Shown one piece after another: positions 1 to 8,133 of a stretch of 64,000 nt of DNA. The stretch's first letter is position 1, and every line of letters begins with the position of its first letter. The DNA is taken from assembly GCF_000153485.2 (NCBI RefSeq), contig NC_018721.1, positions 3,038,001 to 3,102,000 of the forward strand, in the 5' to 3' direction. Source of the DNA: Psychroflexus torquis ATCC 700755. GTDB taxonomy: Bacteria; Bacteroidota; Bacteroidia; Flavobacteriales; Flavobacteriaceae. The notes under the pieces were generated by a model. That model saw only the letters and a list, made by a program, of their open reading frames with translations, did not search any database and was not told the origin of the DNA. A program made the translations under genes and the position numbers.

Positions 1-180
1 TTTGATATTCCGATCATCTTTTATTTTAACGGTGTTCACGAAGACTACCATCAACCAACGGATACTCCAGAAAAAATAGAATATGACCTTTTAGAAAAAA
101 GAGCTAGACTTGTATTTTTTACGGCTTGGGAAATCGCTAATAGAGACGAAAGACCTTTTGTAGATAAACCGACCCTATAA
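1..180 (+). CDS. M28-family metallopeptidase, C-terminal end (partial)
   Basis: The frame is open from base 1 to the TAA at 178-180 and gives the last 59 residues of a protein whose start lies outside the window. The string NGVHEDYHQPTD followed by an EKIEYDLLEKRA-type helix is typical of the C-terminal end of exported zinc aminopeptidases of family M28 in Bacteroidota, where the histidine of the HxDYHxxxD region binds one of two zinc ions. The family removes N-terminal residues from peptides in the periplasm or outside the cell. Only the tail is visible, so substrate preference and export signal cannot be judged. A terminator follows about 20 bases after the stop. Confidence 0.8.
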   Translation, partial: FDIPIIFYFNGVHEDYHQPTDTPEKIEYDLLEKRARLVFFTAWEIANRDERPFVDKPTL

Positions 181-200
181 TAAAATATAAGCTTTAAAAC

Positions 201-240
201 AAAAAGCGGGGCATCTCAAGATGTCCCGCTTTTTGTTTTT
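201..240. terminator. Bidirectional rho-independent terminator
   Basis: A 14-bp stem (201-214 with 221-234, one G-T pair) closes a 6-base loop. Its A-tract and T-tract make it usable on both strands, so it can end both the M28 peptidase on plus and the converging Sua5-type gene on minus. Confidence 0.85.
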
Positions 241-252
241 AATCAATTTGTT

Positions 253-870
253 TTAAATATCTGCTGACCCTTTACCCTGTCTAATGAGCTTTGGTTCGGT
301 TTCTGTTAAATCAAATACTGTAGAGGCAACATTGTCCCCAAAGCCCCCATCGATGACAACGTCGACCAGTTTACCCCATTTTTCTGCAATAAGCTCTGGA
401 TCAGTTGTGTATTCTATAACATCATCTTCATCCCTTATGGAAGTAGAAATTATTGGGTTTCCTAGATGTTGGACCAAAAGTTGGACAATTTTATTATTAG
501 GAACTCTTATACCAACCGTTTTCTTTTTCTTGAAGACAGAAGGCAATTTGTTATTTCCAGGAAGGATAAAAGTATAGGGACCAGGCAAGTTCCGTTTTAA
601 TATTTTGAAGGTTGTCGAGTCCAATTGTGCAACATATTCAGATAGATTGCTCAAATCCTGGCACACAAATGAAAAGTTTGCCTTTTCGAGTTTAATCCCC
701 TTTATCCTCGCTATTTTTTCAAGTGCTTTTGTATTATTGATGTCACAACCAAGCCCGTAAACAGTATCTGTAGGATAGATCACTAAGCCACCTTTTTTTA
801 AAATCTTAACGATGCGTTTTAATTCTTTTTCTGAAGGATTTTCTTCGTAAATTCTTATGAGTTCTGCCAT
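253..870 (-). CDS. L-threonylcarbamoyladenylate synthase family (Sua5/YciO/YrdC)
   Basis: A 205-residue single-domain protein of the Sua5/YciO/YrdC family. Characterised members make threonylcarbamoyl-AMP from threonine, bicarbonate and ATP, the first step of the t6A37 modification of ANN-decoding tRNAs in the cytoplasm. The nucleotide- and threonine-binding motif YPTDTVYGLGCD is at residues 32-43, with the LPGPYTFIL segment near 95-103 and a C-terminal RQGKG motif. The length fits the short TsaC/YciO form without the extra Sua5 domain. The ATG at 868-870 follows an AT-rich leader. The genome may hold a second family member, so YciO-like rather than TsaC function is possible. Confidence 0.88.
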   Translation of the reverse strand: MAELIRIYEENPSEKELKRIVKILKKGGLVIYPTDTVYGLGCDINNTKALEKIARIKGIKLEKANFSFVCQDLSNLSEYVAQLDSTTFKILKRNLPGPYTFILPGNNKLPSVFKKKKTVGIRVPNNKIVQLLVQHLGNPIISTSIRDEDDVIEYTTDPELIAEKWGKLVDVVIDGGFGDNVASTVFDLTETEPKLIRQGKGSADI

Positions 871-911
871 GGTCTTAAAATATTAAATACAAAATTAAAT
901 TTACAAAAAAA

Positions 912-1544
912 TTAATCAAGAGATGATTTCCTCTTGATGGTATTCACTCTATCTGTTATATAGGATACGATAGCGCCGAAGATGGCAATACCATTCAAAA
1001 TCAAGATACTTGCCGTTAGTTTTCCAAGATCGGTGACAGGATAATAATCACCATACCCAACAGTAGTTATTGTGATATAACTCCACCACAGAGCATCTTC
1101 AGCAGTTTTAATATTACCTACATCTTTTTCAAAGTATAAGACCAATGTAGAGCTTAAAACCAAGATAACAGTAGAAACAAAAACAATGAAACCGTATAGA
1201 CTTGCTTTTTTATGAGTTATTACAAATTTATAAAGGAGATGAAAGGATTTCATAATCCTAAAGATCCTAAAGATCCTCAATACCCTTATATATCTAAATT
1301 CTGAAACAACGGGAATAGATGATAACAGGTCTAACCACCCGTAAGTGAAGAAATAGCGCCACCTCTTTTTTCGTTTCCTCAATTGACTGATAAAATCGTA
1401 TAAGAAGACTGCACACAAACCAAAATCATAGTAATTAATAAGCTTATTAATTTCAGAATCTTGTGGAATAAAATAGCTTACAGAGAGAAGTAGTATACTA
1501 AATATAGAGAGTAAAGCAATAATAAGGTTTGAGACCGAGAGCAT
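912..1544 (-). CDS. Voltage-gated-type potassium channel (6TM ion channel)
   Basis: A 210-residue integral membrane protein with the K+ selectivity filter TVGYGD at residues 161-166, preceded by a pore helix (ALWWSYITIT) and followed by a last hydrophobic helix (about 175-197). Residues 84-99 carry an arginine roughly every third position (RYIRVLRIFRIFRIMK), like the S4 voltage sensor. Several hydrophobic segments precede it, so the overall plan is a compact Kv-like channel lacking a C-terminal RCK/TrkA domain. It would conduct K+ across the inner membrane. Its ATG directly abuts the stop of the upstream helicase gene (1545), so the two are probably cotranscribed. Gating by voltage is inferred only from the arginine pattern. 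Confidence 0.88.
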   Translation of the reverse strand: MLSVSNLIIALLSIFSILLLSVSYFIPQDSEINKLINYYDFGLCAVFLYDFISQLRKRKKRWRYFFTYGWLDLLSSIPVVSEFRYIRVLRIFRIFRIMKSFHLLYKFVITHKKASLYGFIVFVSTVILVLSSTLVLYFEKDVGNIKTAEDALWWSYITITTVGYGDYYPVTDLGKLTASILILNGIAIFGAIVSYITDRVNTIKRKSSLD

Positions 1545-3863
1545 CTAAGAGAGTATTTTCAATTTTGCAAATTTCAGAATTAGATTTTTCACACCTCCAT
1601 TTTCAAACTTAATCTCTGCTTTCTTATCCATCCCCGCTCCTTCCACATTTAGGACCTCTCCTTTACCAAATCGAGTATGCTCTACCATTTGACCCACATC
1701 CAACTGTATAGGTTTTGCTTTTTGGGTAGGAGTAGAGTCTCCTTCTGGTTTAATCTTTCTAAGTCGTTTTAGTTGCTGTTCGGTTGGTTTATGACTTGGA
1801 GGAGGGGTCCCGTTTTCTGGTTTAGTTTGCCTTAACTTGGATTTATCTACTTCGTCAAATATATCTTTGTCGATAAGAGGTTTGTATCTATAATCGTCTT
1901 TTGGAATCATATAGTCTAGATACTTCTCATCGATTTCTTCGATAAACCGACTTGGTTCAGCATCAATCAATTTCCCCCAGCGGTATCTTGAAACAACATA
2001 GGTAAGGTAAGCTTCTTTTTCTGCTCTAGTCAAGGCTACATAAAACAATCGTCGCTCTTCTTCAAGTTCAGATCTAGTACTCAGGCTCATAGCAGAAGGG
2101 AATAAATCTTCCTCAAGGCCTACTATGAAGACGTAAGGAAACTCAAGTCCTTTGGCCAAGTGAATCGTCATCAAAGCAACGCGATCTTCATCGGCTGTTT
2201 CTTTGTCTAATGATGTCGCTAAAGCGATATCTTCCAAAAATTCTGTAAGCGATCCCTTAGCATCCACCAGTTCTTTTTGGCCTTCTACAAAATCGCTAAT
2301 ACCATTAAGTAGCTCTTCAATATTCTCTATTCTAGCAATTCCTTCTGGGGTGCCATCTTTTTTAAACTCCTGGAGAAGTCCTGTCTTTTTGGATACAATT
2401 TCTGTAATTTGAAAAGCATTCAAGGAGTCATTCTGAACTTTAAAACTCTTGATCATATTAACAAAGTTCACCAATTTTGTCTTAGTGCCTTTATTAATAC
2501 TTAAGTCGAGTTTATTTATATTTTCGATAATTTCAAAAATTGTCCTTTTATAATGATTGGCCGCCAGTATCAGTTTGTCAATCGTAGTCTGACCTATGCC
2601 TCTTGAGGGATTGTTAATAACCCTTTTTAGAGCTTCCTCATCTTTTGGATTTACAATCAACCTTAAATAAGCTATAATATCTTTGACTTCTTTTCTTTGA
2701 TAAAAGGATAGACCGCCATAAATACGGTAGGGGATATCCTTGCGTCTTAGGGCATCCTCAATAGATCTACTCTGGGCATTTGTACGGTACAATACAGCAA
2801 ATTCTCCATTTTTGGCACCTTCTTGCATGCACTTCTCTGTAACAGAGTTGGCAACAAACCGGCCTTCTTCAGCATCATTCACCAGCCGATTTACATGAAT
2901 TTTAGAACCCTCAAGGTTTTCCGTCCATACCACTTTGTCGAGCTTGGTTTTGTTTTTTTCAATAATGGAATTGGCAGCATCAACGATGTTTTTAGTAGAC
3001 CTATAGTTTTGCTCTAGTCTAAAAGATTTTACATCGCTATAATCTTTTTGGAAATTTAAAATATTATTGATGTTGGCTCCACGGAAGCCATAGATACTTT
3101 GTGCATCGTCTCCCACCACACATATATTTTGATACCTATCACTTAAAGCTCTTACGATTAGATATTGAGAGTGATTCGTATCTTGATACTCGTCTACTAA
3201 GATGTATTTAAATTTTTGTTGGTACTTAGCCAATACCTCGGGAAACCGAGTGAGAAGCTCATTGGTTCTCAACAATAAATCATCAAAATCCATAGCTCCA
3301 GACTTGAAACAACGATCCACATATTCTTGATAGATTTCTCCTAGTCTAGGTCGCTTAGCCATTGCATCTGCTTCTTGTAATTCAGGGTTTTTTAAATAGG
3401 CATTTACCGTGATCAAACTGTTTTTAAAAGAAGAGATTCTCGATAAGATTTGTTTGTATTTATAGATGTCCTTATCAAGATTTTTTTCTTTAATAATAGA
3501 TCTAATCAATTGTTGGGAATCGTTGGAATCGTATATCGTAAAGTTGGAAGGAAAACCGAGTTTACCCCCTTCAAACCTCAATATTTTAGCAAATACGGAG
3601 TGAAAAGTTCCCATCCATAAATTTTTGGCTTCTGCTCCAACAATTTTAGATATTCTATTCTTCATCTCCTTAGCTGCCTTGTTGGTAAATGTTAAGGCAA
3701 GGATATTGAAAGAGTCTACACCCTCACTCATCAAATAAGCAATTCTATAGGTTAACACTCTTGTTTTGCCAGAACCTGCTCCCGCGATCACAATCATTGG
3801 TCCGTCCTTCTGTAAAACAGCTTCGCGTTGAGCTTCATTAAGTTGTTTAATATAATCTTGCAA
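1545..3863 (-). CDS. UvrD/PcrA/Rep-family DNA helicase
   Basis: A 772-residue superfamily 1A 3'-5' DNA helicase. Walker A GAGSGKT is at residues 28-34, the TFTNKAAKEM motif Ia follows, motif II is VDEYQDTN, motif III is GDDAQSIYGFRGA, and motifs V and VI appear as TIHLAKGLEFPYVFI and EEERRLFYVALTRA. The C-terminal 90 residues hold a Pro/Lys-rich linker and a final VEHTRFGKGEVLNV segment, as in the PcrA/UvrD C-terminal domain that contacts RNA polymerase. Length and motif order fit PcrA/UvrD rather than RecB/AddA. Likely roles are nucleotide excision repair, removal of blocked polymerase and replication restart. The K+ channel gene starts immediately downstream. Confidence 0.95.
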   Translation of the reverse strand: MQDYIKQLNEAQREAVLQKDGPMIVIAGAGSGKTRVLTYRIAYLMSEGVDSFNILALTFTNKAAKEMKNRISKIVGAEAKNLWMGTFHSVFAKILRFEGGKLGFPSNFTIYDSNDSQQLIRSIIKEKNLDKDIYKYKQILSRISSFKNSLITVNAYLKNPELQEADAMAKRPRLGEIYQEYVDRCFKSGAMDFDDLLLRTNELLTRFPEVLAKYQQKFKYILVDEYQDTNHSQYLIVRALSDRYQNICVVGDDAQSIYGFRGANINNILNFQKDYSDVKSFRLEQNYRSTKNIVDAANSIIEKNKTKLDKVVWTENLEGSKIHVNRLVNDAEEGRFVANSVTEKCMQEGAKNGEFAVLYRTNAQSRSIEDALRRKDIPYRIYGGLSFYQRKEVKDIIAYLRLIVNPKDEEALKRVINNPSRGIGQTTIDKLILAANHYKRTIFEIIENINKLDLSINKGTKTKLVNFVNMIKSFKVQNDSLNAFQITEIVSKKTGLLQEFKKDGTPEGIARIENIEELLNGISDFVEGQKELVDAKGSLTEFLEDIALATSLDKETADEDRVALMTIHLAKGLEFPYVFIVGLEEDLFPSAMSLSTRSELEEERRLFYVALTRAEKEAYLTYVVSRYRWGKLIDAEPSRFIEEIDEKYLDYMIPKDDYRYKPLIDKDIFDEVDKSKLRQTKPENGTPPPSHKPTEQQLKRLRKIKPEGDSTPTQKAKPIQLDVGQMVEHTRFGKGEVLNVEGAGMDKKAEIKFENGGVKNLILKFAKLKILS

Positions 3864-3978
3864 GATTCTAATTTTAAGTCATGTGGTTATTCGTTCAAAA
3901 TTAATCAATTTACACCCAATCTTTAAGTCTTCCAGTTTTTAATTTATAGTCTAAAAAGCTAAAGTTGATCATAATATC

Positions 3979-3986
3979 TATATTTG
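3979..3986 (+). promoter_or_regulatory. Bacteroidota -7 promoter element
   Basis: TATATTTG matches the TAnnTTTG box of the Bacteroidota primary sigma factor. It lies 15 bp before the ATG at 4002, implying a very short leader. Confidence 0.5.
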
Positions 3987-4001
3987 AATCAAAATTAAGC
4001 A

Positions 4002-4526
4002 ATGCAGTCAGCTTCAGAACTTTTAGGCTATTTATCTTATTTAATACCATCGATAATAGTAGGGTTGATAGCCTTTTATTTCTTTAAAACCTTTGTAGAT
4101 CATCAAAAGGAAATGCACTATATGGAGCTTAGAAAAGAGAATAGGAGTGAAGTCTTACCCCTAAGATTACAAGCTTTTGAACGACTGGTCTTGTTTCTTG
4201 AACGCATTTCACCCGGCCAATTGCTTTCTCGGATAAAACCTGTTGGAGAAAATAAATACGATTATGAAACCTTACTTATATCATCAATAGAACAAGAGTT
4301 TGAGCATAATTTGGTTCAGCAAGTTTATGTAAGTCAAAAATGTTGGGATGCTATTAAGGCTTCCAAAAATTCGACGATTTCATTACTCCGAAAAACAGCT
4401 ATGAGTGATAAAATCACCTCTGCTCAAAAATTAAGAGAAGTAGTGTTAACAGAGTTATTCGAAAGATCTTCACCAAGTGATACAGGTATTGCTTTTTTAA
4501 AAAATGAAATCCGGCAATTGTTTTAA
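4002..4526 (+). CDS. Conserved membrane-anchored protein (probably DUF7935)
   Basis: A 174-residue protein with one N-terminal membrane helix (about residues 8-30, LSYLIPSIIVGLIAFYFFKTF) followed by a charged soluble part. The string ENRSEVLPLRLQAFERLVLFLERISP is one I associate with a small conserved flavobacterial family, which I believe Pfam calls DUF7935; the name is from memory. No catalytic motif is visible. The start is supported by a -7 box 15 bp upstream. Its stop overlaps the 3' end of the convergent M1 peptidase gene by four bases. Function unknown; the soluble part probably faces the cytoplasm, which is an inference from the basic residues after the helix. Confidence 0.75.
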   Translation: MQSASELLGYLSYLIPSIIVGLIAFYFFKTFVDHQKEMHYMELRKENRSEVLPLRLQAFERLVLFLERISPGQLLSRIKPVGENKYDYETLLISSIEQEFEHNLVQQVYVSQKCWDAIKASKNSTISLLRKTAMSDKITSAQKLREVVLTELFERSSPSDTGIAFLKNEIRQLF

Positions 4527-6601
4527 TATCGATTATTGAAAAAGGTCTTTTCTCGGATACTAAAATTTTGAGCTAGTTTATTAAGGACTTTAGAATGTTT
4601 TTCAGAGTTCATCAAGGTATCCATAAGTTCTCTGCAAAATTTTTTGAATTGCCACACAGGATGAAAAACGCCTTCCATTAAATCCTTATAATTTTCTTTT
4701 GAGAAGGTATCAATTTGGTATAAATATCCAAAAGCATTCTCTCTCACTTGGTACGGATAGCCTGCTTGAGTATGCTCGCTTAACTCACCATAAACAGAAA
4801 GCTTTTTATCAGGCTGATAATCTGGTGTAGCTAAGTTGAGAGTAAGCCAAAGGAGTTTTATATTTTTATTTTGAAAACCAACAGAAGCTTTCGTGGCCTC
4901 CAAATAGGTATGTCTATCTTCAGGGAAGGCTCTCCAGAGGTTGAATAATGCTTTTTCCACAGTAGCATAAGAATCATCCTTAAGCAGGCTTTCGTAGTCT
5001 GCTTTAAGTTCTGAGGGAATAGAGGTTAAAGAATTTGCAATGGCTTGCCTTACATATAAATTATTGGTTTTAAAGGCCTTCTTATAGAGTGGAATCGAGA
5101 GGTCAAAGTCTCCACCATTAAGCTGATGTACAGCTTCTTGTCCTAAGTAATCATTTACGGGGAAATCAAGAGCATCACTAATTCTATCTGTTTTAAGATT
5201 CAGCCGGGTTTCTCTAAAAGCAGCCAGTTTTAAGTAGTTTTGAATAAACTTCTGCTTTTTTAAAAGCATTAAGGTTTCTTTAGACTGAAATGCTTTTTGG
5301 TTAAGCCATCGCTCTTTAAAATTAGTGAGAGGTCGACCGTAATGAAACTCAACCTCAGTCATAAAATCTTCCGTGGTGACGTTCTTGTAAGCATATTTAT
5401 TTAAATAACTTTCAATAGCTTTTTGAAACACAGCCTCCCCAACAGTATTTTTTAGAATAATAAGCGCCCAAGCCCCTTTTTCGTAGTAAGTTAAAGAGCT
5501 TCCCCCAACGCTTACGAGTACTTGTCCTTTTCCAGAATCACTTTTAGCTTTAAGTTCTTCTGCGGTTTTAAAAAGTTTAAAATAATAATACTCCTCCCCA
5601 AATACTTCCTTTTCTACCTCCAAAGCATAATAGGTGGCAAAGCCTTCGTGAAGCCAATGGTGTTTAGATGAAGTTTCGGTCACTAAATTGCCAAACCACT
5701 GGTGAGCCAATTCGTGCGCCTGTACATTTACAAAACTCCTGTCATTTGCTCCAATACTATCAACGACAAATTCTTCAGAAAAGGTATTGAGGGTTGTATT
5801 CTCCATACCAGCGTACAAAAAATCTCGGACAGGGACTTGTTTAAAATTTTGCCAAGGATAATTTATATTGATTTTGTTTTCTAGACTATTAAAGATTTCG
5901 ACATGGTCTTTATAAGTGTAATCCATTTTGTCCAGATGTCTGGTTTCAAGATAGATTTGAAGTGGAATACCTTTTTTACTTTTTGCAGACGTTCGCCTGA
6001 AGTCTCCCATCACAAAACCTACTAAGTAGCTACTCATCAGTTTTTGCATTTCATAGTGCCAAGATTTATGGTTCAATCTAGACCTTGTCTTGTTTAGGTT
6101 GCCATTAGCAATCACTTCATAATTTTCAGGAGCTTCGTAAGTAATACTAAAGATCACTTTATCATTCATATCATCAAGACTTGGCAACCAGTGGGAAGTG
6201 TATTTGCCTTGTCCTTGGGTCCAGACTTGAGAGGGATAAGCTTTCAAAGTTGAATTGAAACCCACAAAGTAAAGCGCTTGTTTAGGTTCGCATTCATATG
6301 AAAAAGTAGCCGAATAGCTTTTATCTTTTTTAAAATTACTGGTCATCCAAATTTTATCGTCTGTAGTAACAATCTTAAGAGTATTTGATTCTGAAGGTTT
6401 AATGCGCATATCGACGGCGTCTAAATAAACAGAATCGATATCTTTTAGGATCTTAAAACTGACTTCTACCTGTCCCTTTACTTCAAAATTGAGGGTATCG
6501 ATAGTCACTGTAGCATTTAGTTCTAGAAAGTCAACCTTTTCAGTTTGTTGCCCAAAGAGTAAAGAGGAGGTCAGAAGCAAGAATACTATAATTTTAATCA
6601 T
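4523..6601 (-). CDS. M1-family zinc aminopeptidase, exported
   Basis: A 692-residue gluzincin of family M1. Residues 1-17 form a signal peptide (hydrophobic core, then SLLFGQ). The exopeptidase motif appears as YAGMEN (about 263-268), the zinc site HELAHQWFGN starts at residue 296, and the third ligand and catalytic support are in WLHEGFATYYALE (Glu319). The C-terminal half is the helical domain that caps the active site. It removes single N-terminal residues from peptides in the periplasm or outside the cell. A -7 box (TAACTTTG, 6606-6613 on this strand) is so close to the ATG that the mRNA may be leaderless. The gene lies just beyond the SusCD-1 terminator, so it is transcribed separately. 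Confidence 0.95.
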   Translation of the reverse strand: MIKIIVFLLLTSSLLFGQQTEKVDFLELNATVTIDTLNFEVKGQVEVSFKILKDIDSVYLDAVDMRIKPSESNTLKIVTTDDKIWMTSNFKKDKSYSATFSYECEPKQALYFVGFNSTLKAYPSQVWTQGQGKYTSHWLPSLDDMNDKVIFSITYEAPENYEVIANGNLNKTRSRLNHKSWHYEMQKLMSSYLVGFVMGDFRRTSAKSKKGIPLQIYLETRHLDKMDYTYKDHVEIFNSLENKININYPWQNFKQVPVRDFLYAGMENTTLNTFSEEFVVDSIGANDRSFVNVQAHELAHQWFGNLVTETSSKHHWLHEGFATYYALEVEKEVFGEEYYYFKLFKTAEELKAKSDSGKGQVLVSVGGSSLTYYEKGAWALIILKNTVGEAVFQKAIESYLNKYAYKNVTTEDFMTEVEFHYGRPLTNFKERWLNQKAFQSKETLMLLKKQKFIQNYLKLAAFRETRLNLKTDRISDALDFPVNDYLGQEAVHQLNGGDFDLSIPLYKKAFKTNNLYVRQAIANSLTSIPSELKADYESLLKDDSYATVEKALFNLWRAFPEDRHTYLEATKASVGFQNKNIKLLWLTLNLATPDYQPDKKLSVYGELSEHTQAGYPYQVRENAFGYLYQIDTFSKENYKDLMEGVFHPVWQFKKFCRELMDTLMNSEKHSKVLNKLAQNFSIREKTFFNNRY

Positions 6602-6605
6602 TTTA

Positions 6606-6613
6606 CAAAGTTA
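6606..6613 (-). promoter_or_regulatory. -7 promoter element of the M1 aminopeptidase
   Basis: On the minus strand TAACTTTG matches TAnnTTTG and ends four bases before the ATG. Transcription starting 4-7 bases downstream would begin at or within the start codon, implying a leaderless mRNA. Confidence 0.5.
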
Positions 6614-6629
6614 GGGTTTTGCAACAAAA

Positions 6630-6657
6630 AAAGCTGCTAGATTTCTCTAGCAGCTTT
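6630..6657 (-). terminator. Rho-independent terminator of the SusCD-1 operon
   Basis: An 11-bp perfect stem (AAAGCTGCTAG at 6630-6640 with 6647-6657) and 6-base loop are followed on the minus strand by a T-run. The same stem sequence recurs after the second SusD gene at 12137-12165. Confidence 0.9.
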
Positions 6658-6682
6658 CGTAAATAGTATAATAAATGAATGT

Positions 6683-8122
6683 TTAATTCACATCCCAGAA
6701 TAATCTAGTTTGTTGAGAATCACCACCTATTGCTTGAGAAGCTTCATTGTAATTTACTTCATTCAAGTTTTGTTCATTAATAGGGTAAGTATATCTTAAT
6801 GGTACTGGATTTCCAGTTGACCCTGGAAGGTTGAGAGTTGGTTCATCATATTTTCTCCAAACAGACCATCCTTCTATAGGGTTATCAAACATAGCTATCC
6901 AGAATTGTGTTCCTATCAAAGCATTAGAATTTGCAGAATCATAAGAAACATCTGGTCGACTCAAATAGTCATCTATTGCAACTTGATCATCAATTCCTGC
7001 GTAATTCATAGAAGCTGTTACACCATTTTCATAGTGAGTTAAAACATCTCCAAATACAGCATAATTAAGATCTGAGGAAGTTGCAGTTGCTAAATGAAAT
7101 GAAACCTCTGCAAAATCCATTAAAATTCCTGGGTGGGTTGGGTCTAAAAAGCTTTCTCCCACATGAGTTGAACTAGAATAAGGATTTTGAGAGCCGTAGA
7201 TACCGCCTTCATAAACTCCAGCTCCAAGATTTTCATCAAAATAATACATACGTCTTGGATCTTCCAAACCGTTCATTATATCAACAAGTGTATTGGCTGC
7301 GACATAGTCAGAACGACCACTTTGTACTAAGTCCTCCCATAATGGATTTGTATTAGGGGGTGAACTTTGATAGACAATAATGGCATTATCTTGATTACCA
7401 GTAAAGACACCATTGCTTGCTGCATCCTCAGCAGCACTCTTGGATAAACTAGAATTACTATCAGAAATTCTCATCGCCAACCTTAACTGTAATGAGTTAC
7501 TGAATTTATTCCACTTACTCATGTCCCCACCAAATATGACATCTGCTCCAGCAAAGCCTTGTCCTGAGCTTAACAATGTTCTTGCATTTTGTAGTCTTTG
7601 TATAAGATCTACATAAATGGTTCCTGCATCGTCATAAGCTGGTAATGTAATAGTTTCAGCTTGTAAAGCTTCTGTATAAGGAATATCAGAAAAAGTGTCC
7701 ACTAGAACTTGCCAAGCATAAACTTGTAACACTTCTATTTGACCTAAGCGAGCATCTTTCTCTCCTTGAGAAAGATCGCTGTTTTCATTGATATAATCTT
7801 TGGCATCATCTAAGTCCAACAATACATCTCTATATATTTCAGACCATTGAGATTGTGGAACGTTACGATTAGTCAAATCATAATTTGGCTCATCGACATA
7901 AGTTGTAGCCGTAAGGTACTGACTTATAAATCTAAATACATTAATATTTACATTTGGACTAGCCATAAAGTCCCCTAAACTTATTGTAGCAGATGTAAAC
8001 AAAAATTCTTCTGAAGCTTCTGTTGGGTTTTTAGGGTCTTGATTTAGCCTCTCATATTTTTCATCATCGGAGCACGATGTGAAGAGGCAAACCATTATAA
8101 AAGTTATTAAATATTTTTTCAT
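6683..8122 (-). CDS. SusD/RagB-family outer-membrane lipoprotein (pair 1)
   Basis: A 479-residue surface lipoprotein. The N-terminus has a signal peptide ending in the lipobox FTSC (lipidated Cys17) followed by acidic residues (SDDE), the pattern that sends Bacteroidota lipoproteins to the cell surface. The body matches the SusD-like group, with helical TPR repeats containing ISQYLTATTYVDEPNY and WNKFSNSLQLRLAMRIS. SusD proteins form the lid of the SusC channel and capture the substrate. The gene is 12 bp downstream of its SusC partner and ends at a terminator. No carbohydrate-active enzyme lies nearby, while peptidases do, so a peptide cargo is plausible; the cargo is not shown by sequence. 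Confidence 0.92.
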   Translation of the reverse strand: MKKYLITFIMVCLFTSCSDDEKYERLNQDPKNPTEASEEFLFTSATISLGDFMASPNVNINVFRFISQYLTATTYVDEPNYDLTNRNVPQSQWSEIYRDVLLDLDDAKDYINENSDLSQGEKDARLGQIEVLQVYAWQVLVDTFSDIPYTEALQAETITLPAYDDAGTIYVDLIQRLQNARTLLSSGQGFAGADVIFGGDMSKWNKFSNSLQLRLAMRISDSNSSLSKSAAEDAASNGVFTGNQDNAIIVYQSSPPNTNPLWEDLVQSGRSDYVAANTLVDIMNGLEDPRRMYYFDENLGAGVYEGGIYGSQNPYSSSTHVGESFLDPTHPGILMDFAEVSFHLATATSSDLNYAVFGDVLTHYENGVTASMNYAGIDDQVAIDDYLSRPDVSYDSANSNALIGTQFWIAMFDNPIEGWSVWRKYDEPTLNLPGSTGNPVPLRYTYPINEQNLNEVNYNEASQAIGGDSQQTRLFWDVN

Positions 8123-8133
8123 TTTGTTTTTGT

